From contig NZ_CANNBW010000011.1 of NCBI RefSeq assembly GCF_947502995.1, positions 102,826 through 166,825 on the forward strand: DNA of 64,000 nucleotides. The letters run 5' to 3'. Of this stretch, positions 53,270-63,043 are shown in pieces. The notes under the pieces are model-generated. The model worked only from the letters and a program-made list of their open reading frames with translations, searched no databases and was not told where the DNA came from. The position numbers and the translations under genes were made by a program. The stretch's first letter is position 1, and each line of letters opens with the position of its first letter. Source of the DNA: an uncultured Tenacibaculum sp. (GTDB taxonomy: Bacteria > Bacteroidota > Bacteroidia > Flavobacteriales > Flavobacteriaceae).

Positions 53270-53301
53270 AAAAAAACTCCTGATTTTTTACTCAGGAGTT
53301 A
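53270..53301 (-). terminator. Terminator after acnA
   Basis: Minus strand AACTCCTGA, eight-base loop, TCAGGAGTT then a T-run. Lies 30 bases after the aconitase stop. Confidence 0.85.
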
Positions 53302-53329
53302 ATTTATCATCATTTTTTGTGATTTTTAT

Positions 53330-55597
53330 TTAAGCATTCTGCTTTTTTATTAGGTTTAATGCAGAACCTTCATTATACCATTCTATTTGACCCTCATTAT
53401 AAGTATGATTCACTTTAATTTGATCATTAGAACCATCAGCATGAACAACTTCTATAGTTAATTGTTTTCCAGGAGCAAACTCATTTAAATCTAAAAAGTT
53501 GAATGTATCATCTTCTTGAATTAAATCATAATCTGATTCATTAACAAAAGTTAAACCTAACATTCCTTGTTTCTTCAAATTTGTTTCATGAATACGAGCA
53601 AAAGACTTAACAATTACTGCTACAACTCCTAAATGACGTGGCTCCATTGCAGCATGTTCACGAGAAGAACCTTCCCCATAATTGTGATCTCCAACAACTA
53701 CGGTTGGAATACCAGCTGCTTTGTAAGCTCTTTGTGTTGCTGGAACAGCATCATATTCTCCATTTATTTGACTTTTTACAAAATTTGTTTGCTTATTGTA
53801 CGCATTTACAGCTCCAATCAAACAGTTGTTTGAAATGTTATCTAAATGTCCTCTATAACGTAACCAAGGTCCAGCCATAGAAATGTGATCAGTCGTACAT
53901 TTACCAAAAGCTTTAATTAAAAGTTTAGCTCCTTTGATTTCGTTTCCGATAGGTGTAAACGGTGTTAATAATTCTAAACGTTCAGAATTTGGATTTACAA
54001 CTACTTCTACTCCACTTCCATCTGCAACTGGTTCTAAATATCCATTCTCTTTAACTTCAAAACCTTTTGGAGGCAATTCCCATCCTGTTGGTTCATCAAG
54101 CTTAACTTCTTCTCCATTTTCATTAATTAATGTATCTGTAATTGGATTAAAGTCTAATCTTCCAGCAATTGCAATTGCGGCTACTAATTCTGGTGAAGCT
54201 ACAAAAGCATGTGTGTTTGGATTTCCATCTGCACGCTTAGCAAAATTTCTATTGAAAGAATGTACGATACTATTCTTAGGTGCATTCTTAGGATCTTCAT
54301 AACGCCCCCACTGTCCAATACATGGTCCACAAGCATTAGTGAAAATTTTAGCATCAAGCTTTTCAAAAACCTGAAGAATACCATCTCGTTCAGCGGTATA
54401 ACGAACTTGTTCTGAACCAGGATTAATTCCGAATTCTGCTTTTGTTTTTAATCCTTTATCTAAAGCCTGTTGTGCGATTGAAGAAGCTCGAGATAAATCT
54501 TCATAAGACGAATTTGTACAAGAACCTATTAATCCCCACTCAACTTTTAAAGGCCAATCATTTGCATTTGCTTTTTCTGTCATTTCAGGTCCAGCTGGCG
54601 TAGATAAATCAGGTGTAAAAGGTCCATTTAATAATGGTTGTAATTCTGATAAGTTGATTTCAATTACTTGATCGAAATATTGTTCAGGATTTGCATAAAC
54701 TTCAGCATCAGCAGTTAAATAATCTTTTATTTCATTTGCTGCATCAGCAACATCAGCTCTATCTGTAGCACGTAAATAACGCTCCATTGAATCGTCGTAA
54801 CCAAAAGTAGAAGTTGTCGCTCCAATTTCTGCTCCCATGTTACAAATTGTTCCTTTTCCTGTACAAGACATTCCTGTTGCTCCAGGTCCAAAATATTCAA
54901 CAATAGCACCTGTTCCACCTTTTACAGTTAAAATTTCTGCTACTTTTAAAATCACATCTTTTGGAGCAGTCCAACCCGATAATTTTCCAGTTAATTTTAC
55001 TCCGATTAATTTAGGAAACTTTAATTCCCAAGGCATACCTGCCATAACATCAACGGCGTCAGCTCCACCAACTCCAATAGCAACCATTCCTAATCCACCA
55101 GCATTCACCGTATGAGAATCTGTACCAATCATCATTCCTCCAGGAAAAGCATAATTTTCTAAAACTACCTGATGAATAATTCCTGCTCCAGGTTTCCAGA
55201 AACCAATTCCGTATTTATTTGAAACTGATTCTAAGAAATTAAACACTTCATTACTTATGTTTAATGCATTTTGTAAATCTGTGCTTGCTCCTTCTTTTGC
55301 TTGAATTAAATGATCACAGTGTACAGTGGTTGGAACAGCTACTTTATCTTTACCTGCTTGCATGAATTGTAGTAACGCCATTTGAGCTGTTGCATCTTGA
55401 CAAGCAACTCTATCTGGCGCAAAATCTACATAATCTTTACCTCTTTGAAAAGCTTTAGATGGATTACCATCCCAAAGGTGTGTGTATAATATTTTTTCTG
55501 CTAATGTTAACGGTTTACCAGTAATCTTTCGAGCAGAATCTACTCTTTCAACTACTTTAGCATAAACCTCTTTTATCATATCAATATCGAAAGCCAT
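53330..55597 (-). CDS. Aconitate hydratase, mitochondrial-type
   Basis: A 755-residue [4Fe-4S] aconitase interconverting citrate and isocitrate. Iron-sulfur cysteines: the single Cys in [13 protein letters not shown] (about residue 360) and the CGPCIGQWG pair (about 428). [21 protein letters not shown] and the swivelling-domain [20 protein letters not shown] near 655 are present. Length and sequence fit the mitochondrial/Bacteroidota type rather than the ~890-residue AcnA. A second, unrelated-type aconitase (AcnB) lies immediately upstream, separated by a terminator. Confidence 0.93.
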   Translation of the reverse strand: MAFDIDMIKEVYAKVVERVDSARKITGKPLTLAEKILYTHLWDGNPSKAFQRGKDYVDFAPDRVACQDATAQMALLQFMQAGKDKVAVPTTVHCDHLIQAKEGASTDLQNALNISNEVFNFLESVSNKYGIGFWKPGAGIIHQVVLENYAFPGGMMIGTDSHTVNAGGLGMVAIGVGGADAVDVMAGMPWELKFPKLIGVKLTGKLSGWTAPKDVILKVAEILTVKGGTGAIVEYFGPGATGMSCTGKGTICNMGAEIGATTSTFGYDDSMERYLRATDRADVADAANEIKDYLTADAEVYANPEQYFDQVIEINLSELQPLLNGPFTPDLSTPAGPEMTEKANANDWPLKVEWGLIGSCTNSSYEDLSRASSIAQQALDKGLKTKAEFGINPGSEQVRYTAERDGILQVFEKLDAKIFTNACGPCIGQWGRYEDPKNAPKNSIVHSFNRNFAKRADGNPNTHAFVASPELVAAIAIAGRLDFNPITDTLINENGEEVKLDEPTGWELPPKGFEVKENGYLEPVADGSGVEVVVNPNSERLELLTPFTPIGNEIKGAKLLIKAFGKCTTDHISMAGPWLRYRGHLDNISNNCLIGAVNAYNKQTNFVKSQINGEYDAVPATQRAYKAAGIPTVVVGDHNYGEGSSREHAAMEPRHLGVVAVIVKSFARIHETNLKKQGMLGLTFVNESDYDLIQEDDTFNFLDLNEFAPGKQLTIEVVHADGSNDQIKVNHTYNEGQIEWYNEGSALNLIKKQNA

Positions 55598-55693
55598 GAA
55601 CTATAAGTTTTAGTTTGTAGACTAATTTACCAAAAAAACGTAATAGAAATTCGTAACTTATTTTAATTATAACGAGTTTAAATAAGGTGTTGA

Positions 55694-55724
55694 AATAAAA
55701 AAGCCCAAGTAAAAACTTGGACTC
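55694..55724 (-). terminator. Terminator after acnB
   Basis: Minus strand GTCCAAGT, four-T loop, ACTTGGGC, then TTTTTT; one G-T pair in the stem. Separates acnB from acnA transcription. Confidence 0.85.
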
Positions 55725-55749
55725 TATAATATGATATAAAAGTTGCTAA

Positions 55750-58524
55750 TTAAACAACTAATAGCTTTTGCGATGGTTTGAATTTAGTTAATACAATACC
55801 TTCAACAGCTGCTTGATATTCTTCTAATGTTGGAGTCCTTCCTAAGATTGATGATAATACAACTACAGGAGTTGATGATAATAATGATTCTCCTTTTTTC
55901 TCTTTAGAGTCTCTTACGACACGACCTTGGAATAAACGAGTAGAAGTTGCCATTACAGTATCTCCTGGCTCAGCCTTTTCTTGGTTACCCATACATAAGT
56001 TACATCCTGGACGCTCTAAATATAATACATTTTCATATTTAGTACGCGCTGCTCCTTTTGGTGCATCATCATCAAATACAAAACCTGAATATTTAGCTAA
56101 AACATCCCAATCACCTTCTGCTTTTAACTCGTCAACAATGTTATATGTTGGTGGTGCTACAACTAATGGAGCATTAAATTTAACTTCACCTTGTTGAGCT
56201 TCAATGTTCTTTAACATTTGAGCTAAAATCTTCATATCTCCTTTGTGAATCATACATGATCCAACAAATCCTAAATCAACTTTCTTAGTTCCTCCGTAAA
56301 AAGATAAAGGTTGAATATTATCATGAGTATAACGTTTAGAAACATCTTCGTTATTTACATCTGGATCAGCAATCATTGGCTCAACAATCTTGTCTAAGTC
56401 AATAACAACTTCTGCATAATATTTAGCATCAGCATCTGGTCTTAAAGCAGGTCTACTTCCTGACTCTAATTCAGCAATACGATTATTAGCTTTATCAACT
56501 AAACCTTGTAAAACTTGTTTCTCATTGTCCATTCCTTTATCAATCATAATTTGAATACGATCTCTTGAAATTACTAATGATTCGATTAATGTTTCATCTT
56601 CTGAAATACAGATAGAAGCTTTAGCTTTCATTTCAGCTGTCCAATCCGTAAATGTAAATGCCTGATCAGAAGTTAATGTACCAATGTGTACTTCGATAAT
56701 TCTTCCTTGGAATACATTCTCTCCTTCAAACTGATCTAACATTTGTTGTTGTGTAGCGTGAACTACATCACGGAAATCCATGTAAGGAACCATATCTCCT
56801 TTGAAAGTTACTTTAACTGACTCAGGAATTGGCATTGTCGCTTCACCTGTTGCCAATGCTAAAGCTACTGTTCCAGAATCCGCTCCGAAAGCAACACCTT
56901 TTGCCATTCTCGTGTGAGAATCTCCACCGATAATAACATCCCAATCATCAACAGCAATGTCGTTTAATACTTTGTGAATTACATCAGTCATTGCGTGATA
57001 AACTCCTTTAGGATCACGACCAGTAATTAATCCGAAGTCATTCATAAACTTCATTAATCTTGGAATGTTCGCTTTAGACTTGTCATCCCATACAGAAGCT
57101 GTGTGGCATCCTGATTGATATCCAGCATCTACGATTGGAGAAATAACAGTTGCTGCCATCATTTCTAACTCTTGAGAAGTCATTAATCCTGTAGTGTCCT
57201 GAGATCCAACAATATTTACTTCTACACGAGTATTTGATCCTGCATGTAATGTAACTCCTGGAGTATTTCCCACAGCATTTCTATTGAAAATTTTCTCTAC
57301 TGCAGTTAAACCTTGACCTTCAATAGAAATTTCTTTAGAAGGAGCATATACTTGAGGTACATCAATACCTAAAGCTTTACATGCAAAAGTTTGTAATTTC
57401 TTACCGAAAACTACTGCGTAAGAACCTCCTGCTTTAATAAACTCCATCTTTTGAGGAGTTAATGCAGTTGAGATATCTTTTAATTCAGTGTCTCCGTTAT
57501 ATAATTTCTTTTCTTTAGTATTGATTGTTAAAACTGTACCTGTTTTAACTGAATAAACTTCTTTTAAAATTGGATCACCATCTTCATCTACGATAGTATT
57601 TCCATTTTCATCTTTTTGCTTCACCCAGTTTTTAAGATCGATACCAATACCTCCTGTAACACCAACTGTAGTTAAGAAAATTGGAGCAATACCATTAGTA
57701 CCTGCAATTACTGGTGCAATATTGATAAAAGGCACATATGGACTAGAAGGAATACCCGTCCATAAAGCCACGTTATTTACACCTGACATTCTTGATGAAC
57801 CAACTCCCATTGTTCCTTTTTCTGCTATTAACATTACACGCTTGTCTGGGTGCTGCTTTTGTAATGCTAATAATTCGTTCTGCATATCTTTATTATGCTC
57901 GAACATAGATTGACCATGTAATTCACGATCTGATCTTGAATGTGCATCTGCACCTGGAGAAAGTAAATCTGTAGAGATATCTCCAACTCCTGCCACATAA
58001 GTTACAACTTCAATTTCTTCATCAACTTCTGGTAACTCAGTAAAGAATTCAGCTTTAGCATAGCTTTCGATAATACCTTTAGCTAAGTTATTACCATCTT
58101 TCATCGCATTTTCTAAACGCTCAGTATCTGCTTCATATAAGAATACTTGTGTTTTTAAAACTTTAGCAGCTTCTTCAGCAATGCTTGAATCGTTTCCTAA
58201 TGCTAAATCTAAAAGTACTTCAACTGAAGGACCTCCTTTCATATGTGATAACTGCTCAAAAGCAAAAGTAGGTGTAATCTCCTCTACTACAGATTCTCCT
58301 AGGATAATCTCTTTTAAAAACTTTGCTTTTACACCTGCTGCACTTGTTGTACCTGGTAATGTATTATAAATAAAGAAATTAAGAGACTCTTTTCTGTACT
58401 CGTTATTTACATCTTTAATTTGCGAGATAATTTCACTAAGTAATTCGTTGCCATCAATTGGCTTAGGATGTAAACCTAGCTTTTTCCTTTCTTCAATCTC
58501 TTTTAAGTAATCTTGGTAGTTCAT
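55750..58524 (-). CDS. acnB: Aconitate hydratase B (2-methylisocitrate dehydratase)
   Basis: A 924-residue AcnB-type enzyme: N-terminal HEAT-like helical domain (MNYQDYLKEIEERKKLGL onward; AEEAAKVLKTQVFLYEADTERLENA), swivel domain before the catalytic domains, IIGGDSHTRMAKGVAFGADSGTVALALATGE near 540, and the cysteines of VGSCMIHKGDMK near 765 and GCNLCMGNQ near 835. AcnB is the main TCA-cycle aconitase in many bacteria; having it together with the mitochondrial-type enzyme gives two isoforms at one locus. A 5' gap of about 420 bases to rnpB follows. Confidence 0.95.
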   Translation of the reverse strand: MNYQDYLKEIEERKKLGLHPKPIDGNELLSEIISQIKDVNNEYRKESLNFFIYNTLPGTTSAAGVKAKFLKEIILGESVVEEITPTFAFEQLSHMKGGPSVEVLLDLALGNDSSIAEEAAKVLKTQVFLYEADTERLENAMKDGNNLAKGIIESYAKAEFFTELPEVDEEIEVVTYVAGVGDISTDLLSPGADAHSRSDRELHGQSMFEHNKDMQNELLALQKQHPDKRVMLIAEKGTMGVGSSRMSGVNNVALWTGIPSSPYVPFINIAPVIAGTNGIAPIFLTTVGVTGGIGIDLKNWVKQKDENGNTIVDEDGDPILKEVYSVKTGTVLTINTKEKKLYNGDTELKDISTALTPQKMEFIKAGGSYAVVFGKKLQTFACKALGIDVPQVYAPSKEISIEGQGLTAVEKIFNRNAVGNTPGVTLHAGSNTRVEVNIVGSQDTTGLMTSQELEMMAATVISPIVDAGYQSGCHTASVWDDKSKANIPRLMKFMNDFGLITGRDPKGVYHAMTDVIHKVLNDIAVDDWDVIIGGDSHTRMAKGVAFGADSGTVALALATGEATMPIPESVKVTFKGDMVPYMDFRDVVHATQQQMLDQFEGENVFQGRIIEVHIGTLTSDQAFTFTDWTAEMKAKASICISEDETLIESLVISRDRIQIMIDKGMDNEKQVLQGLVDKANNRIAELESGSRPALRPDADAKYYAEVVIDLDKIVEPMIADPDVNNEDVSKRYTHDNIQPLSFYGGTKKVDLGFVGSCMIHKGDMKILAQMLKNIEAQQGEVKFNAPLVVAPPTYNIVDELKAEGDWDVLAKYSGFVFDDDAPKGAARTKYENVLYLERPGCNLCMGNQEKAEPGDTVMATSTRLFQGRVVRDSKEKKGESLLSSTPVVVLSSILGRTPTLEEYQAAVEGIVLTKFKPSQKLLVV

Positions 58525-58825
58525 AATAGAAAAATCTTTTCAATGTTAAAGGCAATTTTATCAATTAGTTGTTTACACCTAATCTTACTTTGCCATAGTT
58601 AATTGTAACAATGTCGTTTGTATAGTTGCATATCATCTGCAAGACTATTCTAGTTTAATTGTCCTATGTAAGTTCTATTAAATAAGACTCAATTTTTATG
58701 AGTTGCTTACAAACAAAAATCACACAGTAAAATGTTTATAATTTTAAGTCTGGCGAATTTACTAATTTTCGTTCATATTTGAAAATAATATAACGTTTTC
58801 GATCAAACATTAAATATTATCTAAC
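58525..58825. other. Non-coding gap upstream of acnB
   Basis: About 300 AT-rich bases between the acnB start and the terminator near rnpB. I see no open reading frame longer than about 30 codons with a ribosome-binding context, and no promoter better than background. Confidence 0.4.
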
Positions 58826-58852
58826 AAAAAACATCTTAAGAAGATGTTTTTT
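58826..58852. terminator. Hairpin terminator downstream of rnpB
   Basis: ACATCTT, AAG loop, AAGATGT flanked by A5 and T5 runs, so it can work in either direction. It lies about 90 bases beyond the RNase P RNA 3' end. Confidence 0.65.
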
Positions 58853-58943
58853 ATTAATTCACTAAAAAACAAATCTTAAATTATCAAATTCATAATTTTG
58901 AATATGCGATTTTGAGATATTAAAAAATAATTTAGAGGAAAAA

Positions 58944-59250
58944 GCAGACCAATAAGCCGGATTCTGTTACTTTTTAATGAAAAAAAGTCCTTATCATTTA
59001 TCTAGTTAGTGCATTACTGCAAAAATCTATCTGCCTACCCCTTAGAATCGTGCGAGTAACACTCGAGCTCTAATATACGTGGCATTGCACCGCATAGAGT
59101 TTACCTGATTTCACTACAGCATTACCTGTACATTCTTTCTGTTGCACTTGTCCTCAGTTTACACTGGACGGATGTTATCCGCTATGCTTACTCTTCGGTG
59201 TCCGGACTTTCCTCTAAGAGATAAACTCCTAGCGATAAGGCTGGTCTGCT
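58944..59250 (-). ncRNA. rnpB: RNase P RNA (class A)
   Basis: The catalytic RNA of RNase P, which trims tRNA 5' ends. On the minus strand the 5' end reads GCAGACCAGCC and the 3' end ...GGCTTATTGGTCTGC, forming the P1 stem. The universally conserved GAGGAAAGTCCGGACACC lies near 59210, the ACAGAAAGA-type P10/P11 region near 59140, and the TAAACTCTATGCGG segment near 59100. Length about 307 nt; exact ends are approximate. It lies between acnB and dnaJ. Confidence 0.92.
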
Positions 59251-59279
59251 AATTTATTTTTTTACTTGATAGCTTTCAT

Positions 59280-59312
59280 AAAAAAACCCACTCAAAGATT
59301 GAGTGGGAAAAT
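59280..59312 (-). terminator. Terminator of the grpE-dnaJ transcript
   Basis: CCCACTCAA paired with TTGAGTGGG around AGA, followed on the minus strand by a T-run. Confidence 0.85.
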
Positions 59313-59412
59313 TGCTATGAAAAAGAAAAAGTATCTGGAACGTCTTCCAGACACTACAAATATATAACTTTTTTTAACTTCCTACAAAAAAAAGTAAAAA
59401 AAATTATTCTTT

Positions 59413-60537
59413 TTATGAAAACATATCTTTTACCCTATCAAAAAATGATTTATCTGATTTTTGTGGGTTTGGTGAAAAGTTATCATCTACTAACATAGAT
59501 TCGAAGAACTTACGTTGCTCTTTGGTTAATTCTTGTGGTGTCCATACATTAATATGTATTAAGAAATCACCTGTACCATATCTTTCTATACTAGGTAAAC
59601 CTTTACCTTTAAGTCTCAAGATTTTGCCAGATTGAGTACCAGCATCAACTTTAATTTTAACTTTTCCTGTAACTGTTTCAATCTCTTTTGAAGTTCCTAA
59701 TACAGCTTCAGAAAAATTTATATATAAATCGTAATGTAAATTACTTCCTTCTCTTTTGATTGTTTCGTGCTGTACTTCTTCAATTAACACTAATAAATCA
59801 CCTGGAATAGAATTTTTACCTGGAGCTTCATTTCCTTTACCTCCTACTTTTAACTGGACTCCTTCTGTTACCCCTTCAGGAATATTAATTGTAACTGTTT
59901 CTTCTTTTACGATCATTCCTTGAGCATCTGCATCACTAGGACGCTTATCGATCATCTCTCCTGCTCCTTGACATGTTGAACAAGTAGTTGCTGTTTGCAT
60001 TCTACCTAAAATAGTGTTCGTAACACGCATAATTTGCCCTGTACCATTACATGTAGTACATGTTTTGTAGGTTACTCCATCTGCTTGTACTTTTCTACGT
60101 ACTTTAACCTTTTTCTCTACACCATTAGCTATCTCTTCTAAAGTAAGTTTAACACGAATACGAAGATTTCCTCCTTTTACTCTAGCTCTTCCACGACTGC
60201 CTCCACCGAAGCCTCCGAAACCACCACCAAAGGCACCTCCAAAAATGTCTCCGAATTGACTAAAGATATCATCCATGTTCATTCCGCCACCGCCGAAACC
60301 TCCAGCTCCTCCTTCAAATGCTGAATGGCCAAATTGATCGTAACGTGCTTTCTTTTGTTCGTCACTTAGAACTTCATAAGCTTCTGCACATAACTTAAAT
60401 TTTTCTTCTGCCTCTTTATTATCTGGGTTTTTATCTGGATGATATTTGATAGCCATCTTACGATAAGCTTTCTTTATCTCTGCTTGAGTAGCTGATTTAG
60501 CTACACCTAATACTTCGTAATAATCTTGCTTTGCCAT
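59413..60537 (-). CDS. dnaJ: Chaperone DnaJ (reduced zinc domain)
   Basis: A 374-residue co-chaperone that stimulates DnaK ATPase. J domain (residues 4-67) with HPD in [10 protein letters not shown], a Gly/Phe region (about 75-118) and the C-terminal substrate-binding domains. Between them only two CxxCxGxG motifs are present (CTTCNGTG near 161 and CSTCQGAG near 186), where E. coli DnaJ has four, so one of the two zinc sites is missing. The downstream [17 protein letters not shown] continues normally. It follows grpE by about 80 bases in the same direction. Confidence 0.93.
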   Translation of the reverse strand: MAKQDYYEVLGVAKSATQAEIKKAYRKMAIKYHPDKNPDNKEAEEKFKLCAEAYEVLSDEQKKARYDQFGHSAFEGGAGGFGGGGMNMDDIFSQFGDIFGGAFGGGFGGFGGGSRGRARVKGGNLRIRVKLTLEEIANGVEKKVKVRRKVQADGVTYKTCTTCNGTGQIMRVTNTILGRMQTATTCSTCQGAGEMIDKRPSDADAQGMIVKEETVTINIPEGVTEGVQLKVGGKGNEAPGKNSIPGDLLVLIEEVQHETIKREGSNLHYDLYINFSEAVLGTSKEIETVTGKVKIKVDAGTQSGKILRLKGKGLPSIERYGTGDFLIHINVWTPQELTKEQRKFFESMLVDDNFSPNPQKSDKSFFDRVKDMFS

Positions 60538-60615
60538 GTTTTTTCAATTATCAATGAACAAAATAATCAGTAATGAAATTATTTTACATTAACTGATCTT
60601 TAGTTTGTTCAATGT

Positions 60616-61200
60616 TTATGCTTGTCCTACAACAACTTTCGGGTGACGAATGATTTTATCTCCAAGTTTATAACCTTTTTCTACACAATCTATAATCTTT
60701 CCTTTAAGGTCATCTGATGGTGCAGGAATCTGTGTGATAGCTTCATGTGTATCTGCATTGAACACATCACCTTGATTTACCTCTATAGCTGATAATCCTT
60801 TTTGTTCTAAAGTTTTAAGTAATTTTTGATAAATTAATAACACACCTTTTCTTAATTCTTCAGCTTCTTTATCATCTTCAATATGTGTTAAAGCTCTTTC
60901 GAAATCATCCAAAATTGGCAGTAAAACTGTCATTAGTTCCTGATTTGCTGTTTTAAAAAGCTCAATTCTTTCTCGAGAAGTACGTTTTTTATAATTTTCA
61001 AACTCTGCAAAAAGGCGTAAATATTTATCTTTTTCAGCCTGTAATAAATCTTCTGAAGATGGTTTTCCTTCCTCATCTTTTACAGTCTCCTCTGTATTTT
61101 CCTCCTCATTTCCATTAGGTTTCTTCTCCTCTTGTTTAAATTCAGCATTTTTAATTGCATCATTTAACTCATCTTCTTTAGTATATTGATCTTTACTCAT
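60616..61200 (-). CDS. grpE: Nucleotide-exchange factor GrpE
   Basis: 194 residues; GrpE exchanges nucleotide on DnaK. N-terminal acidic tail (about 1-55; KNAEFKQEEKKPNGNEEENTEE), a long coiled coil (LQAEKDKYLRLFAEFENYKKRTSRERIELFK) and the C-terminal beta domain ending VEKGYKLGDKIIRHPKVVVGQA. The ATG at 61200 (MSKDQYTKEDE) is right: the frame extends 51 codons upstream, but that part would encode a basic/hydrophobic stretch unlike GrpE and covers the sigma-54-like promoter. dnaK is not in the window. Confidence 0.93.
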   Translation of the reverse strand: MSKDQYTKEDELNDAIKNAEFKQEEKKPNGNEEENTEETVKDEEGKPSSEDLLQAEKDKYLRLFAEFENYKKRTSRERIELFKTANQELMTVLLPILDDFERALTHIEDDKEAEELRKGVLLIYQKLLKTLEQKGLSAIEVNQGDVFNADTHEAITQIPAPSDDLKGKIIDCVEKGYKLGDKIIRHPKVVVGQA

Positions 61201-61234
61201 TGTAAATCGTTTCTTTAATTTTAGTTTGCTAATT

Positions 61235-61281
61235 AAAAGCAAGAATACTGCCAATACTAAAAAAATGTCATAATGACATTT
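61235..61281 (-). promoter_or_regulatory. Sigma-54-like promoter and palindrome before grpE
   Basis: Minus strand TTGGCAGTATTCTTGC (61254-61239): GG and GC dinucleotides ten bases apart, as in -24/-12 promoters. Start about 61227, 27 bases before the ATG. A perfect palindrome (AAATGTCA, TAA, TGACATTT; 61263-61281) lies just upstream, centred near -45. Confidence 0.55.
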
Positions 61282-61355
61282 TGATAACATTCGAAAAAAT
61301 CTATTTACTTTATTTATACTATATTTATACCTAAATAATCCCAAAATACCCAATT

Positions 61356-61865
61356 ATGAAATTTTTATCGAAATCGATGTTAGTATGTTTAGCATTAACA
61401 GTTATTTCATGTAAGAAAAATCCTGCTGAAAGTCCAGAGCATAAAGCTTTAGTTGCAGAACATGAAGTAATGATGAAAACGCATGACGAGATTGAAAAGA
61501 AACATAGTACAATGAATGACGATCATAGCGCAATGCTTACATCGCATAAAGATTTAGAAAATGATTCTTTACATGTTGTTAATGAAAAAGCACACGCTGC
61601 TATTTTAGGTTCTCACACTTCATTAGTTGAAAAACATAAAAAATTAATCTCGGAACACAAAACTTTAGAAGAAAAACATTTAACTGGAGAAATTTCTTTA
61701 GAGCAAATGGTTAAAGATCATGAAGAATTAAAAAAACAACATCAACAAATGCTTGATGAGCATAACAAAATGGTTAAAGATCACGAAAAAGTAAAAGTTG
61801 AAGATGCTAAAATGGTTTCTGAAGATAAAACCAAAGAAGAAGAAAAAACTGAAGAAAAGAAATAG
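61356..61865 (+). CDS. Lipoprotein with heptad-spaced histidines
   Basis: A 169-residue lipoprotein (lipobox VISC, Cys19) that is otherwise almost entirely a charged helical rod. Sixteen histidines fall at 29, 36, 43, 50, 57, 64, then 73, 80, 87, 94, 101, 108, then 122, 129, 136, 143: exactly seven apart in two runs of six and one of four, with a two-residue phase shift after 64 and one skipped heptad (115). This would line up the imidazoles on one face of a coiled coil, suited to metal binding or pH response. C-terminus Lys/Glu-rich. Family unknown to me. Divergent from grpE; own terminator. Confidence 0.75.
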   Translation: MKFLSKSMLVCLALTVISCKKNPAESPEHKALVAEHEVMMKTHDEIEKKHSTMNDDHSAMLTSHKDLENDSLHVVNEKAHAAILGSHTSLVEKHKKLISEHKTLEEKHLTGEISLEQMVKDHEELKKQHQQMLDEHNKMVKDHEKVKVEDAKMVSEDKTKEEEKTEEKK

Positions 61866-61887
61866 CATTTATTTCAAATTATATATA

Positions 61888-61921
61888 AAACTACCGTTAT
61901 ATAAGTAACGGTAGTTTTTTT
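61888..61921. terminator. Bidirectional terminator
   Basis: AAACTACCGTTA and TAACGGTAGTTT arms with T-runs; between the His-rich lipoprotein and the convergent gene at 61931. Confidence 0.9.
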
Positions 61922-61930
61922 ATGCCATTT

Positions 61931-62689
61931 TTATTTAGGAGCATTAATTATTTCACTTTCTTTAGGAATAGTAAAACTAACTATATCTGGGAAAGTAATA
62001 TTTGATAAATTAACTTCTCCAATTTGGTTCGTATACCCTTTCTTTAAAGTCCATAAATGAAATGTCCAATTCGTAGAAAAAGGAATTCCACTTACTATTT
62101 TATAATTGTTATACTTAATTGCATGAGGTTCTTTTTCTGCTGCTTCTTTTCCTTTTCCGAAACTCACTATATAAGCAGCTCCCTCCAGAACATTTTCTTT
62201 TGATTTGTATACAACATACCAATCGTCTGGCGCATCACCTATTCCTGACTGGAATGCTAACTTACCTGAATCTAATTTACCTCCTCCCCAAGTATTCATT
62301 TCAAAATTCGACCAAATGGTACCTGAATCATTTAGTTTATATGGTAAACCTAAAAAATAAGACCATGTAAAAATATCGAAACGTGCACCAGCTTTAGCTT
62401 TTGCTGAAATTCCTTTTCCATAAACATTGGTTCCATCAAAAATAATTACTGATCCATCTTCTTTAGTAATTTTTATTTTTCCTCCACCAGTTTCTTGAAC
62501 AATAGTACCTTTCATATAATGTTTACCTCCAAACTGGATATTAATATCATATGAGATATATTTTTTATTCAAAAAGTCAGTTTTCTTATGCTTACTTTCG
62601 ATACTTCTTGTAAAGTTATTTTTCTGGTCTTGAGCAAACATTGTTATAGTCAAGCTTAAAAACAACGTAAAAAAGATTTTTTTCATTTT
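61931..62689 (-). CDS. Exported protein, DUF6503/LolA-like (tentative)
   Basis: About 252 residues: signal peptide (MKKIFFTLFLSLTITMFAQ) and a beta-rich body with YDINIQFGGKHYMKGTIVQETGGGKIKITKEDGSVIIFDGTNVYG and WSYFLGLPYKLND. The pattern resembles DUF6503 or lipoprotein-carrier-like proteins of Bacteroidota, from memory. No lipobox, so periplasmic or secreted. I chose MKKIFFT rather than the ATG six codons upstream because it directly begins the signal peptide. No clear partner in the neighbourhood. Confidence 0.6.
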   Translation of the reverse strand, partial: KMKKIFFTLFLSLTITMFAQDQKNNFTRSIESKHKKTDFLNKKYISYDINIQFGGKHYMKGTIVQETGGGKIKITKEDGSVIIFDGTNVYGKGISAKAKAGARFDIFTWSYFLGLPYKLNDSGTIWSNFEMNTWGGGKLDSGKLAFQSGIGDAPDDWYVVYKSKENVLEGAAYIVSFGKGKEAAEKEPHAIKYNNYKIVSGIPFSTNWTFHLWTLKKGYTNQIGEVNLSNITFPDIVSFTIPKESEIINAPK

Positions 62690-62844
62690 ATAGTATTTGC
62701 TAATCATTAATTATGTGAGTTAAGTCGTATTAATGATATAAACTTACTTTTTTAACATTTTAAAAAGTTATTAATTTTTTCATTAACAAGAAAACTTTTT
62801 AAATTTAGAAACGAATTTATTAACCTTATAAAATCAAGCTTATT

Positions 62845-63036
62845 ATGAAAAACTTATTAAATGTTAACGGTGTATCTGTATTAACAAAAAAAGATCAAAA
62901 AACTTTAAATGGTGGAATCATTTTAATCGATCCTAAATATTGTGGATGTGATTGTGCTGGAAGAGTCACTGGACCAAAATATTGTGAACAAGTTATAGCT
63001 TGTCCACAAGAATATACTTGTGATCAAGAAATGTAA
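62845..63036 (+). CDS. GG-leader cysteine-rich small peptide precursor
   Basis: 63 residues: a 24-residue leader (MKNLLNVNGVSVLTKKDQKT plus LNGG) with the double-glycine end and the -4 Leu of bacteriocin-type peptides, then a 39-residue core holding six cysteines (Cys33, 35, 37, 46, 52, 59) in IDPKYCGCDCAG, KYCEQVIACPQ and EYTCDQEM. Leader type and Cys content fit peptides exported by PCAT-type ABC transporters and possibly modified (RiPP). No transporter or modifying enzyme is in the window. Has its own terminator (63044-63071); an IS3 element begins 12 bases after it. Confidence 0.7.
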   Translation: MKNLLNVNGVSVLTKKDQKTLNGGIILIDPKYCGCDCAGRVTGPKYCEQVIACPQEYTCDQEM

Positions 63037-63043
63037 AATAAAG

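Noticed and set aside
53934..54302. Open frame of 122 codons opposite the aconitase gene
   Set aside because: It is antisense to conserved aconitase coding sequence, has low-complexity composition and no family motif.
60616..61353. 245-codon form of GrpE
   Set aside because: The first 51 codons cover the promoter motif and do not resemble GrpE; MSKDQYTKEDE begins the expected acidic N-terminus.
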